From NCBI GenBank assembly GCA_002150995.1, contig MDHJ01000001.1:186001-250000 (forward strand): DNA of 64,000 nucleotides, written 5' to 3'. This DNA is from Clavibacter michiganensis (lineage in GTDB: Bacteria; Actinomycetota; Actinomycetes; Actinomycetales; Microbacteriaceae). Below are positions 54,827 to 63,823 of the stretch, piece by piece. Within the stretch, counting starts at the first letter, position 1. Each line of letters starts with the position of its first letter. The notes below the pieces were generated by a model, which searched no databases, had not been told where the DNA came from, and saw only the letters and a program-made list of their open reading frames with translations. A program made the translations under genes and the position numbers.

Positions 54827-55089
54827 CGGTGTGCCTCCCATGCCGGCCGCCGGCAGACGGCCCGCGGGACGGGCGACGGTCCGGAGGACGGCGGTCTGCG
54901 GTTGTCCGACGGCGGGACGGCGGCGCGTGCTGCCACCGGGCCGAGCGGGCGTGAAGGAGACAACCTACGCAGGCGCCGCGCACGACGCCGCCCGCTGTCC
55001 ACAGGGGACGGCGGGCGGCGGGATCGTGCGGGCCGGCGGCCTGGCGGGCCGGCGAGCGAGCGGGCGGCGCGCGGGATGCGCCGGGCGGC

Positions 55090-55548
55090 TCAGCCCGCGG
55101 AGGTCGGGGAGGCCGACGGTCCGTCCACGCCGTCCCGGTCCGCGCCCCGGTCGCCCGGCCGCATGCGGTCGCGGGCGTGGTGCAGGCTGTCGGTGGGCAC
55201 CGGCGGGACGCCGCGCGAGAGCCGCGACAGGCCGACGCGCACGACGACCGCCGTCGCGATGCCGAAGACCGCCAGCGTGATGAGCGTCGCGGCCCAGAGC
55301 GGCAGGGCGAGCAGCAGGAGCGCCACGATCGCGGCGGCGAGGAGCCCCAGGGAGACGAGCGCGAGCGCGACTCCGGCGCCGAGCATGATCGCGCCGGACC
55401 GCGCGGACCGGGCGCGCTCGCCGATCTCCCGCTTCGCGGAGTCGATCTCGGCGCGCACGGCGCGCAGCAGGGGGTCCACGGCCTTCTGGGCGAAGGAGCC
55501 GCCCAGCCAGCCGCCGCGGGAGGTGGAGGAGGTGTCGTCGTCGGTCAT
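55090..55548 (-). CDS. Phage-holin-like membrane protein (actinobacterial Holin-X type)
   Basis: 152 aa from ATG 55548. Two helices at about residues 47-68 and 72-95 with a preceding amphipathic helix (VDPLLRAVRAEIDSAKREIGERAR), the profile of the DUF1469/Holin-X superfamily. It is not evidence for a phage; these proteins are common in actinobacterial chromosomes. A charged C-tail (HHARDRMRPGDRGADRDG) follows. It lies downstream of the Asp23/AmaP genes on the same strand. Confidence 0.7.
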   Translation of the reverse strand: MTDDDTSSTSRGGWLGGSFAQKAVDPLLRAVRAEIDSAKREIGERARSARSGAIMLGAGVALALVSLGLLAAAIVALLLLALPLWAATLITLAVFGIATAVVVRVGLSRLSRGVPPVPTDSLHHARDRMRPGDRGADRDGVDGPSASPTSAG

Positions 55549-55660
55549 GTGGGGATCTCCTCGGTGGTCCGGCACGGTGGTCCGGAGCGGGGTGCGTGCG
55601 GGGGAGCGGGACGGCCGCCCGGTCCGGATCGCGGGGATCCGGACCGGGCGGCCGCGGGGA

Positions 55661-56266
55661 TCAGGCCAGGCGGGTCTCGCTCGACATGCTCGAGCGGAGG
55701 CCCCCGGTGATCTGGATGACGACCGGCACCTCGGTGCCGAGCACCGCGTCGAGCCGCGCGACGGCCTCGTCGACCGTGCGGCGGACCGCGACGGGGGAGA
55801 CGCCGCGGCGCGTGACCGCGGTGACGCGGAGCGTCGTGACGTGACCGACCTCGAACGCCGTGACGTCGACGGAGACGATGCCGCTGTCGTCGCCCAGGGA
55901 GTCCTCGAGCAGCTGCTCGGCGACCTTGGCGTCGATGACGAGCGCGCCGCCCGTGGGCGTCGCGCCGCCGCGGCCGCCCTCGATGCGCACCAGGGTGCCG
56001 GTGCGTCCGTGGCCCTGGCGCAGCGCGAACCACGCGAGGACGACGATCAGCACGAGCGCCGCGAGCGCGACGACCCAGAGGATCCACGGCTGGCCGCCCG
56101 AGAGCGCGTCGCCCACGGGCTGCTTCGCGTCGGACGCGGCGCCGGAGACCGTCGACTGGACGTCGGGCAGCAGGCTGCCCGCACCCAGCGCGACGCCGAC
56201 GGCGATCAGGACGAGCCCGATCACGATCACGAGGAGGCGGTTGAGCGCCCGGTTCGTGCTGGTCAT
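55661..56266 (-). CDS. amaP: AmaP-like alkaline-shock accessory membrane protein
   Basis: 201 aa. Two N-terminal helices (about residues 9-30 and 62-82), then a cytoplasmic Asp23-like domain (LVIDAKVAEQLLEDSL, VTTLRVTAVTRRGVSPVAVRRTVDEAVARLDAVLG). In Firmicutes AmaP anchors Asp23 to the membrane. Operon position 5 of the Asp23 group; start overlaps the stop of the upstream gene. Confidence 0.82.
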   Translation of the reverse strand: MTSTNRALNRLLVIVIGLVLIAVGVALGAGSLLPDVQSTVSGAASDAKQPVGDALSGGQPWILWVVALAALVLIVVLAWFALRQGHGRTGTLVRIEGGRGGATPTGGALVIDAKVAEQLLEDSLGDDSGIVSVDVTAFEVGHVTTLRVTAVTRRGVSPVAVRRTVDEAVARLDAVLGTEVPVVIQITGGLRSSMSSETRLA

Positions 56267-56841
56267 GACCCCACCTTCCCGTCCTTCGCGAGCGTCACCT
56301 TGGCGGTGAGCTTCGGCGTGTAGTCGTACTCGGCCAGCTCGGCGCGGACGGCCTCCTCGATGGTGCGCTTGTCGGCCGTGTACCCGGTGGAGGGCGTGAG
56401 GCGGACGAGGGCCTGCCGCTTCGAGACGGTGACGTCGACCTGGTCGGGCGACACCTCGCCCGCGTAGCTGGCGGTGAGGGCGATCGAGCGGGCGATGACA
56501 CGGTCGTCGACGACGGCCGCGGTGCGTCCGATGCTGCCGCCGCGACGGCCGCGGCTGCCGGGCGTGATGCCCACGATCACGAGCACGAGGCCGATGACCG
56601 CCACCACCACGCCGACGGCGACGAGCGCGCCGGCGGGTGCCGATGCGGCGTCGAGCGTGGCGGAGGCCGCGTCGGCGGGGGCGAGGAGCAGCGGTGCGCT
56701 GCCGACGGCCGCGAGGACCGACTCGGTGCCGAGCCAGGCGAGCACGAGGATCAGCAGCACGGCGATCGTGATGGCGATGCCGGCGCGCGACGAGTGCGTC
56801 TCCCGCCGCACGAGGCGGCGGTAGGTGCTGTCGGTGCTCAT
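56263..56841 (-). CDS. DUF6286-type membrane protein of the Asp23 operon
   Basis: 192 aa. Helices at about residues 20-45 and 72-92, then a cytoplasmic Asp23-like domain (RSIALTASYAGEVSPDQVDVTVSKRQALVRL). Distant in sequence from the AmaP-like gene that follows but with the same architecture. Overlaps its neighbours by 4 nt at both ends. Probably part of a membrane-attached Asp23 complex. Confidence 0.75.
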   Translation of the reverse strand: MSTDSTYRRLVRRETHSSRAGIAITIAVLLILVLAWLGTESVLAAVGSAPLLLAPADAASATLDAASAPAGALVAVGVVVAVIGLVLVIVGITPGSRGRRGGSIGRTAAVVDDRVIARSIALTASYAGEVSPDQVDVTVSKRQALVRLTPSTGYTADKRTIEEAVRAELAEYDYTPKLTAKVTLAKDGKVGS

Positions 56842-57212
56842 GAGACCCTCCTGCGTTCCTGGATGCGGGCGCCCGTGATGCGGAGGTCGACCCGGCCGAC
56901 CGTGGATCCGGTCAGGCCGAGCACGCGCTCGCGGATCTGCGTCTGCGCCGTGGTGAGGCGCTCCACCAGCGTCCCCTCGCGGACCGGGCGGTCCGAGAGG
57001 GCGGGGACGCGGATGGAGGTGCGCGCCTCCACGGTGAGCTTGCCGCCGGCGTCCGTCAGGGTGACGGACACGTCGCCCGCCGGCACCTCGAGGGCGTCGG
57101 CGGTCACGGCGGAGACGACGCGGCGCACGGCGCGCGACGTGATGGTGGTGCGGCCCCGGGGAGCCCCGGACGGTGTCCCGGGCTTCCGGGGGGCCGACAC
57201 CGCGGTGGTCAC
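56838..57212 (-). CDS. Asp23-like cytoplasmic protein
   Basis: 124 aa. The core ITSRAVRRVVSAVTADALEVPAGDVSVTLTDAGGKLTVEARTSIRVP has the Asp23/Gls24 strand-helix pattern; ends VGRVDLRITGARIQERRRVS. No membrane segment. It overlaps the next gene by 4 nt. Role inferred from operon. Confidence 0.7.
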   Translation of the reverse strand: MTTAVSAPRKPGTPSGAPRGRTTITSRAVRRVVSAVTADALEVPAGDVSVTLTDAGGKLTVEARTSIRVPALSDRPVREGTLVERLTTAQTQIRERVLGLTGSTVGRVDLRITGARIQERRRVS

Positions 57213-57397
57213 GACGACCGACGCCCGCGGAGGGCGTCAGCGAGGCCGCGGATGTCCAGCTTGCCCTCGAGCACGCGGCCGACGCCGAAGCCCGCGGCCA
57301 TGAAGATCAGGACCAGGAGGAAGCCGCCGAAGCCGAAGGCGAGACCGGAGAGCGCGAGGACCGCCCCGACGAGGAGGCCCGTGGTCGTGGGGGTCAC
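57209..57397 (-). CDS. DUF2273-type small membrane protein
   Basis: 62 aa: two helices (residues 5-24 and 24-41) and a basic tail (GLADALRGRRSS). DUF2273 proteins accompany asp23 genes and help anchor Asp23. It overlaps the asp23 stop by 4 nt, so translation is coupled. Confidence 0.8.
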   Translation of the reverse strand: MTPTTTGLLVGAVLALSGLAFGFGGFLLVLIFMAAGFGVGRVLEGKLDIRGLADALRGRRSS

Positions 57398-57825
57398 TGG
57401 ACGCGCTTCTCGGCCGCGTCGTCGTCGGACGACTTGTCGGACGGGAGGTTCACGTCGGTGATGGTGACGTTGACCTCGGTGACCTCCATGCCGACGACCT
57501 GGTCGATGGCGTCGGTGACGGACTTGCGCACGTCGTCCGCGACCTGCTGCAGGTCGACGGGGTACTCGGCGATGAGGGTGATGTCGACGGCGACCTGGGT
57601 CTCGCCGACCTCGACGGACACGCCCTGGCCGCGGTCCTGCTGGCCGATGACGTTGCGGATCGCGCCGACGGCACGGGCGGCGCCGTTGCCGAGGTCGTGC
57701 ACGCCGGGGACCTGGCGGGCCGCGATGCCGGCGACCTTCTCCACGACGCCGTCGGCGATCGTGTTCTTGCCGCCGGTGGTGCCGGTGCCGGTGAGGCCGG
57801 AGGAGGTGGGGGTGATGCTCGACAT
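57394..57825 (-). CDS. Asp23/Gls24 envelope-stress protein
   Basis: 143 aa. Gly/Thr-rich N-terminus, then the Asp23 domain: TIADGVVEKVAGIAARQVPGVHDLG, VSVEVGETQVAVDITLIAEYPVDLQQVADDVRKSVTDAI and VGMEVTEVNVTITDVNLP. First gene of a minus-strand run reaching 55661, and possibly 55090, with overlapping stops and starts. Asp23 proteins coat the inner membrane and respond to envelope or alkaline stress. Confidence 0.92.
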   Translation of the reverse strand: MSSITPTSSGLTGTGTTGGKNTIADGVVEKVAGIAARQVPGVHDLGNGAARAVGAIRNVIGQQDRGQGVSVEVGETQVAVDITLIAEYPVDLQQVADDVRKSVTDAIDQVVGMEVTEVNVTITDVNLPSDKSSDDDAAEKRVQ

Positions 57826-58027
57826 GGTGTCTCTCTCTCGTGGTGGATGGATCGTGGTGGTGCTGCTGCGTGGGGCGGATCCGAGGGTGCCTCGCGATCC
57901 CGCCTCGTCATTCAGACGCATGGACCGGGCCGTTCGGCACGCGGTTCAGGCGACTCCCAGGGATGCCGCTCCGCGCTTCGTCTCACGGACACGGATCGGG
58001 CCATGAGCGGATAGCGCGTGACGGTCC

Positions 58028-59227
58028 TCAGCCGCGCAGCGTCGCGCTCGGCAGCTCGCCGAACCGCTCCGCGTAGGAGGCCGCGAACCGGCCGAGGTGG
58101 CCGAAGCCCCACTGCTCGGCGACGGCCCGCACGGTGGTCGTGGTGGGGGAGGCGTCGCGGAGCTCGGCGCGCACGCGGTCGAGCCGGATCCCGCGGAGCA
58201 GGGCGCTCGGGGTCGTGTCCTCGTAGCGGCGCACGGCGAGCTGCAGCACGCGCGTGCTGATCCCCGCGGCGCGGGCCGCGTCCGCCGGCGTGATGGGCCG
58301 GTCGGCGTGGTGGTGCAGGTACTCGATGGCGGTGCGCACGGCGCTCATGCGCGGCGCGCGCATCTCCGCGCTGAACGGGACGTCGTGCCACGGGAACAGC
58401 TGCAGGGTGGCGCGGGCGACCCGGAGGCCGGCCTGCATCCGCAGCAGCGGGCTCGAGGCCGCGTCCTGCAGCACCGGGCTCGCCTCGCCGACGGCCTGGC
58501 GCCAGGCGGCCGACTGCTCGGGGCTCGGCGCGCGCGTGTGGTCGAACACCAGCGGGCGGGACCGGCCCTCGTGCAGCTCCGCGGCGGTCTCCTCGAGGAA
58601 GGCCGCGTCGACGTGCACGAGGTTCTGCACCCCGGGCTCGCAGCGGAAGGTGAACGAGCGGCCGGAGGGGAAGAGGAACGGGCGCGATCCGCTCGACCGC
58701 ACCTCGTGCGAGCCGATGTCGACGGCGCCGGATCCCTCGCGCCACCAGGCGACGACGTAGTCCGGCAGCGCCGGGAGCCGGCCCCAGTGCTCGGCGGGGA
58801 ACGCCGAGGAGCGGAGCGTCACGTTCTCGTCGCCGACGAAGGAGTACCGGTAGGCGAAGTCGCCCGGCCCCTTCTCGGCGCGGAAGTCGGTGCCCGGGTA
58901 CAGGGCGGCGTAGCGCGCGACGGCCTCGTCGATGTCGGTGCCGGACATGTGCCCGCGACGGAGCGCGGGCGCGGCCGAGCCGGCGGCCCAGCCGTCGGCG
59001 TCCTCCGGGCGGCCGTCGTGGATCCGGCCGTCCGCCCCGGCGGCGTCCGCGGGGGGCGTGATGGAGTCGACCGTGGCGTCGCCGGCGTGGGTGCGGGCCG
59101 GCGTCGCGGGGGCAGCGGGCGCTGCGGCGGCGGCGAGGTGCTCGTCGGCCGGCGCGGGCAGCGCGGGCAGCGCGTGCAGGGGGGACGCCGCCCGTCGGCG
59201 CCCGTCGGGCGCGGGTGCGGTGCTCAT
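58028..59227 (-). CDS. AraC-family transcriptional regulator
   Basis: 399 aa from ATG 59227 (GGAGGA upstream). The first 100 residues are low-complexity Ala/Pro; an AraC-binding-like domain with FRAEKGPGDFAYRYSFVGDENVTL and SFTFRCEPGVQNLVHVDAAFL follows, and a C-terminal HTH_18 covers about residues 300-398 (ADRPITPADAARAAGISTRVLQLAVRRYEDTTPSALLRG in order, then VRAVAEQWGFGHLGRFAASYAERFGELPS). Ligand and targets unknown; it is upstream of the Asp23 operon, whose control by it is possible but unproven. Confidence 0.9.
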   Translation of the reverse strand: MSTAPAPDGRRRAASPLHALPALPAPADEHLAAAAAPAAPATPARTHAGDATVDSITPPADAAGADGRIHDGRPEDADGWAAGSAAPALRRGHMSGTDIDEAVARYAALYPGTDFRAEKGPGDFAYRYSFVGDENVTLRSSAFPAEHWGRLPALPDYVVAWWREGSGAVDIGSHEVRSSGSRPFLFPSGRSFTFRCEPGVQNLVHVDAAFLEETAAELHEGRSRPLVFDHTRAPSPEQSAAWRQAVGEASPVLQDAASSPLLRMQAGLRVARATLQLFPWHDVPFSAEMRAPRMSAVRTAIEYLHHHADRPITPADAARAAGISTRVLQLAVRRYEDTTPSALLRGIRLDRVRAELRDASPTTTTVRAVAEQWGFGHLGRFAASYAERFGELPSATLRG

Positions 59228-59356
59228 GGATCCTCCGTCCTGCGCGACCGGGGACCGGTCGCGTGTCATGGAGTTGACGTTCCGAGAGGGTGGTTCGTCA
59301 CGCGACCGCCCCCGATCCGCTCCGAGACGTCGGGCCGCCCTGTCCGGACGGAGGAC

Positions 59357-59386
59357 GGGCCGGGGCGCCTCGCGGTGCCCCGGCCC
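59357..59386 (-). terminator. Terminator of ferritin-like gene
   Basis: GGGCCGGGGC pairs with GCCCCGGCCC (10 bp, 10-nt loop) just beyond the stop at 59397. Confidence 0.6.
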
Positions 59387-59396
59387 GGTGTCGCCG

Positions 59397-60338
59397 CTAG
59401 TTCGCGGCGCTCGTGTTGACCGAGCCGTTGACGCCGTTCGGGTAGAACCCGCCCTTGGTGACGGCCTTGTTGTTCAGGTACACGATGTTGAGCACCTGGC
59501 CGGGCGAGCGGCTGAACGCGATGCCGTTGGCGTCCGTCGGCACGAGGTTCGCGCCACCGGAGACCGTGACGCCCTGGTCGAGGTCCGTGGGGCCGTCGAG
59601 CGAGTCGCGGGCGTTCGAGATCGCGTTCGCGGGCTCCGCGAGACCGCGGGCGAACAGCTGCGTGCGGATGATGCCCGCGTGGTACGCCTCGACCGCGAGG
59701 ATGCCGGCGGCCGCCTCGAGGTACGTCTTGTTCGTGATGAGCGGGGCGGCGCCCTTGTAGGCGGTCACTCCGACGTCCTCGAAGATGAACGACGCCAGCA
59801 GGAAGTTCTCCTGGTTGGCGAACGCGTCGAACTTCTCGCCGGGCTTGATGAGCCCGGCCGCGGCGGCGGCGGCGGAGAACGCGGCGTCGAGGTCGATCGC
59901 GGGCCGCGCGACCTTCGCCGAGCCGAGGGCGGCGCGCAGGAACTTCACGTGCGCCTTCTCGTCCTGGGCGATCTCGTAGGCGTACTGGCGGATCGCGTAG
60001 TCCTTGAACTGGACCGCGCGGCCGCCGGTGACGCCGCCGGGGGTGCCGACGCCGGAGATGTCGTTCGGGACCAGGCCGTTGCCGGTGACGGCGCGGAGGT
60101 AGAACTCCGCCTCGAGGTACTCGAGGTTCAGGGCGAAGTTGAGGACGGCGGCGTCCGTGACGGCGCCCGCGTCGGCCTCGGCCTGCGCGTCGGCGGCCTG
60201 GGCTCCGGTGGCGGGGATGAGGGCCGCGGCGCCGACGCCGAGCCCGGCGACGCCCGCAGCGCTGAAGAAGCGACGACGGTCGAGCGGCGACTGCGCGCTC
60301 TTGTCGATGGCCTGGGTGATGAACTTCCTGTCGAACAT
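59397..60338 (-). CDS. Tat-exported ferritin-like protein (Ferritin_2 type)
   Basis: 313 aa. A twin-arginine signal [17 protein letters not shown] is preceded by [19 protein letters not shown], with cleavage near AQAAD. Ferritin-like four-helix motifs: [17 protein letters not shown] (Glu), [18 protein letters not shown] (ExxH) and [15 protein letters not shown] (ExxH). The C-terminal part ([35 protein letters not shown]) is typical of this secreted family in bacteria and fungi. Role unknown; di-metal site plausible. Confidence 0.92.
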   Translation of the reverse strand: MFDRKFITQAIDKSAQSPLDRRRFFSAAGVAGLGVGAAALIPATGAQAADAQAEADAGAVTDAAVLNFALNLEYLEAEFYLRAVTGNGLVPNDISGVGTPGGVTGGRAVQFKDYAIRQYAYEIAQDEKAHVKFLRAALGSAKVARPAIDLDAAFSAAAAAAGLIKPGEKFDAFANQENFLLASFIFEDVGVTAYKGAAPLITNKTYLEAAAGILAVEAYHAGIIRTQLFARGLAEPANAISNARDSLDGPTDLDQGVTVSGGANLVPTDANGIAFSRSPGQVLNIVYLNNKAVTKGGFYPNGVNGSVNTSAAN

Positions 60339-60537
60339 GTGCACGCTCCGAGGAGGTCGTCGGTGCGCATGGCTCGTCCATGGGCATCCGTTCGCCTCAC
60401 GATCCGCTGTCATCCGTGCGTGCACAACGGATCCGGGGCCGGAGGACGCTGGGATTCGCCTGCGGGATACCGGGTTCCGGGGCCAGGCCCCTCGACCGGG
60501 GGTGGGCGGTGTCGGTGGTCCCCAGTAGGAAGGGAGC

Positions 60538-61677
60538 GTGTCCACGCCTCCGTCCGCGCCCGCGCCCGCGTCCGCACCCGGGCACGGGCACGGGCCCGCG
60601 CCCGCCGACGCCCGACCGCGGCGGCCGCTGCTCGACATCACGCGCATCTACGCGGAGCCCGCGGCCCTCGAGCTGCCGCGCGGGCAGGAGATCGTCGCGG
60701 CGTGGCCCGACGCGACCATCGTGGAGGTCGCGTCCCACTGGGCCATCCCCGAGGTCCACGGGGACGAGGCGAACGTGGCCCGCTGGGTGCGCATCAAGAC
60801 GGAGGCGCTCGTCGTGGGCGTCAAGAAGTCGCTCGTCACCCGGCCCAACGGCCGGAGCGCCGACTTCATCGCGCCGTCCACGGCGAACGGCTGCGCCATG
60901 GCGTGCGCCTACTGCTACGTGCCCCGGCGGAAGGGCTACAGCAACCCCATCACGGTGTTCGCGAACATCGAGCAGATCCGCCGGCACGTGGCGCGGCACA
61001 TCGCGAAGCAGGGCCCGAAGGCCGAGGCGAACCAGTGCGACCCGGAGGCGTGGGTCTACGACATCGGCGAGAACAGCGACTGCTCGGCCGACGCGCGGGT
61101 GAGCCCCAACGTCCGCGACCTCGTCGAGCTCTTCCGCATGTCGCCCACCGCGAAGGCGTCGTTCGCCACCAAGCACGTCAACCGCGACCTGCTCGACTGG
61201 GACCCGATGGGCCGCACGCGCGTGCGCTTCTCCCTCATGCCCGAGTCCATCGCCCGCATCACCGACATCCGCACGTCGTCCATCGCGGAGCGCATCGCCG
61301 CGATCGACGACTTCGTGGCGGCGGGCTACGAGGTGCACCTCAACCTCTCGCCCGTCATCCTCACGCCGGGCTGGCGCGCCGAGTGGGAGCAGCTGCTCCG
61401 CACGCTCGACGACACGCTGGCGCCCGCCACCAAGGCCCAGCTGGCGGCGGAGGTCATCATGCTCACCCACAACGAGCAGCTCCACGAGGTGAACATGGGC
61501 TGGCACCCGAAGGCCGAGGAGCTCATCTGGCAGCCGGGCATGCAGGAGCGGAAGGTGTCGGAGAACGGCGCCGTCAACGTGCGGTACCGCCGCGGGCTCA
61601 AGGGCGACGCGGTCGCCGAGTTCACGGCGCTGGTGCGGCGGATCATGCCGTACTGCCGCATCCGGTACGCGTTCTAG
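60538..61677 (+). CDS. Radical SAM protein, spore-photoproduct-lyase family (Rv2578c-like)
   Basis: 379 aa, GTG start with AGGAAGGGA upstream. The radical SAM cluster CxxxCxxC is in [20 protein letters not shown]; the flanks [14 protein letters not shown] and [13 protein letters not shown] match the SplB-like group, which in sporulators repairs the 5-thyminyl-5,6-dihydrothymine lesion. The N-terminal 30 residues are Pro/Ala-rich (a slippage-prone run of GCGCCC). Present in many non-sporulating actinobacteria, where the lesion or substrate is unproven. Short hairpin at the 3' end. Confidence 0.9.
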   Translation: MSTPPSAPAPASAPGHGHGPAPADARPRRPLLDITRIYAEPAALELPRGQEIVAAWPDATIVEVASHWAIPEVHGDEANVARWVRIKTEALVVGVKKSLVTRPNGRSADFIAPSTANGCAMACAYCYVPRRKGYSNPITVFANIEQIRRHVARHIAKQGPKAEANQCDPEAWVYDIGENSDCSADARVSPNVRDLVELFRMSPTAKASFATKHVNRDLLDWDPMGRTRVRFSLMPESIARITDIRTSSIAERIAAIDDFVAAGYEVHLNLSPVILTPGWRAEWEQLLRTLDDTLAPATKAQLAAEVIMLTHNEQLHEVNMGWHPKAEELIWQPGMQERKVSENGAVNVRYRRGLKGDAVAEFTALVRRIMPYCRIRYAF

Positions 61678-61693
61678 GGGCGCGGGACGCCCC
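61677..61693 (+). terminator. Short hairpin after radical SAM gene
   Basis: GGGGCG, loop CGGGA, CGCCCC, overlapping the last base of the stop codon. Only 6 bp, no T-run, so weak. Confidence 0.4.
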
Positions 61694-61941
61694 GTCTCCC
61701 GTGTCGGTACGCGCGCGGGTCCCGGGCCTGGGACACTGGTACCCGCAGCTCCGGTCGCTGACGCGCTCACGCCGATGCCGCCCTGCTCCCCGGACGCGCT
61801 CCTGCGCTCGGCGGCACGCGGCCTCATCGCGGGCGAGCGCCGCGACCCGGACCATGCCGTCACCCGACGGCGCACCCGCGCGGATCCAGCCCGCGCCCAC
61901 GACATCACCCGCACGACCACATGACGCACGAGAAAGGCACC

Positions 61942-63636
61942 ATGCCTCCCACCAACCACGCCCTCGACTTCGCCAAGCCCGGCCGCCTGCCCCGCGGCGG
62001 CCTGCGCGTGACGCCCCTCGGCGGCCTCGGCGACGTCGGCCGCAACATGACGCTCTTCGAGTTCGACGGCGAGCTGCTCATCGTCGACTGCGGCGTCCTC
62101 TTCCCCGAGGAGAGCCAGCCCGGCATCAACGTGATCCTCCCCGACTTCAGCACCCTGCGCGGCCGCCTGGACAAGATCACCGGCATCGTCCTCACCCACG
62201 GCCACGAGGACCACATCGGCGGCGTCCCCTACCTCCTGCAGGAGCGTCCCGACATCCCGCTCATCGGGGCCCGCCTCACGCTCGCGTTCATCAGCGCGAA
62301 GCTCGAGGAGCACAAGATCACGCCCGTCACGCGCCAGGTGCGCGAGGGCGACCGCATCACCATGGGCAAGTTCGACCTCGAGTTCGTGGCCGTCAACCAC
62401 TCCATCCCGGACGGCCTCGCGGTCGCGATCCGCACCGGCGCCGGCATGGTGCTGCACACGGGCGACTTCAAGATGGACCAGTTCCCGATGGACCGCCGCC
62501 TCACCGACCTCGGCGCGTTCGCCCGCCTCGGCGAGGAGGGCGTGGACCTCTTCCTCACCGACTCCACCAACGCGGAGGTCCCCGGCTTCACGACCGCCGA
62601 GAAGGACATCGCGCCGGCCATCGAGCAGGTGTTCCGCACCGCGCCGAAGCGCATCGTCGTCTCCAGCTTCGCGAGCCACGTCCACCGCATCCAGCAGGTG
62701 CTCGACTCCGCGCAGGAGCACGGGCGCAAGGTGTCGTTCGTCGGCCGCTCCATGGTGCGGAACATGAAGATCGCGTCCGACCTCGGGTACCTCCGCATCC
62801 CCAAGGGCCTCGTCATCGACCTCAAGGCGCTGAACAAGCTGCCGGACGACAAGGTCACGCTCATCTGCACGGGCTCGCAGGGCGAGCCCATGGCCGCGCT
62901 GTCGCGCATGGCCCGGCGCGAGCACATCATCGAGGTCGGCGAGGGCGACACGATCCTCCTCGCCAGCTCCCTCATCCCCGGCAACGAGAACGCCATCTAC
63001 GGCGTCATCAACGGGCTCATCCGCTGGGGCGCGGACGTCGTCCATAAGGGCAACGCGAAGGTGCACGTCTCCGGCCACGCCAGCGCCGGCGAGCTCGTGT
63101 ACTGCTACAACATCGTCAAGCCCCGCAACGTCCTGCCCGTGCACGGCGAGTGGCGCCACCTCGTCGCCAACGGCGCCCTGGCGGAGAGCACCGGCGTGAA
63201 GAAGGACAACGTGCACATCATCGAGGACGGCGTGAGCGTCGACCTCGTCAACGGCCGCGCCGCCATCTCCGGCCGCGTGCCCGCGCCGTACGTGTTCGTC
63301 GACGGCATGACCATCGGCGTCGCCACCGAGGAGGCCCTCGAGGAGCGCCGGACGCTGGCGGCCGAGGGCCACATCACGGTGCTCGGCATCTTCGACGAGG
63401 ACGAGCAGAAGCTCATCCACCCGGCCGAGCTCATCACGCGCGGCTTCGTGGAGCACGCCGGCTGGATCCCCGAGGCCGAGGCCGCCATCGCCGCGGCGCT
63501 CCGCAACGCCACCGCGAAGCGCAAGCTCGACGGCCCCGCCGCCGAGCGCGCCATCTCCGAGGGCCTGCTCCGCTGGCTCCAGCGCCGCCACCGCCGCACG
63601 CCGGTCGTGACGGTCATCGTGGTCGACGCCGACTAG
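61942..63636 (+). CDS. rnj: Ribonuclease J
   Basis: 564 aa from ATG 61942 (GAGAAAGG 6-13 nt upstream; ATG 61921 is the longer option). Metallo-beta-lactamase motifs: LTHGHEDHIGG (HxHxDH), AVNHSIPD, LHTGDFKMD; the beta-CASP part has TDSTNAEVPG, VVSSFASHVHRIQQVLD, ICTGSQGEPMAALSRMA and VSGHASAGEL, and a C-terminal domain ends VVTVIVVDAD. It is a combined endo/5' exoribonuclease in mRNA turnover and rRNA maturation. Full length for the family (about 555). Confidence 0.96.
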   Translation: MPPTNHALDFAKPGRLPRGGLRVTPLGGLGDVGRNMTLFEFDGELLIVDCGVLFPEESQPGINVILPDFSTLRGRLDKITGIVLTHGHEDHIGGVPYLLQERPDIPLIGARLTLAFISAKLEEHKITPVTRQVREGDRITMGKFDLEFVAVNHSIPDGLAVAIRTGAGMVLHTGDFKMDQFPMDRRLTDLGAFARLGEEGVDLFLTDSTNAEVPGFTTAEKDIAPAIEQVFRTAPKRIVVSSFASHVHRIQQVLDSAQEHGRKVSFVGRSMVRNMKIASDLGYLRIPKGLVIDLKALNKLPDDKVTLICTGSQGEPMAALSRMARREHIIEVGEGDTILLASSLIPGNENAIYGVINGLIRWGADVVHKGNAKVHVSGHASAGELVYCYNIVKPRNVLPVHGEWRHLVANGALAESTGVKKDNVHIIEDGVSVDLVNGRAAISGRVPAPYVFVDGMTIGVATEEALEERRTLAAEGHITVLGIFDEDEQKLIHPAELITRGFVEHAGWIPEAEAAIAAALRNATAKRKLDGPAAERAISEGLLRWLQRRHRRTPVVTVIVVDAD

Positions 63637-63656
63637 GAGCCGGGCGCGGCACGACC

Positions 63657-63686
63657 ACGGCGGGGCGCCCTCGGGTGTCCCGCCGT
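63657..63686 (+). terminator. Terminator after RNase J
   Basis: ACGGCGGG pairs with CCCGCCGT across a 14-nt loop, with weaker inner pairing. Confidence 0.55.
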
Positions 63687-63811
63687 CGTCGCGCCGGGCG
63701 TCGGTCGGGGCGGCGCTCGCGCACGGCGCAGCGCGGTGACGGCGGGAGCGCGCCGCCCGCGCCGGGCCCCGGCATGCGCGGGCCGATTCGCGGCCGGGAC
63801 GGGCCGACAGG

Positions 63812-63817
63812 CACCAT
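63812..63817 (+). promoter_or_regulatory. -10 of BCCT gene (leaderless)
   Basis: CACCAT, 6 nt, ATG 63824. Confidence 0.4.
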
Positions 63818-63823
63818 GGGAGC

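Noticed and set aside
55090..55548. Prophage remnant because of a holin-like protein
   Set aside because: No other phage gene nearby; such proteins are chromosomal in many actinobacteria.
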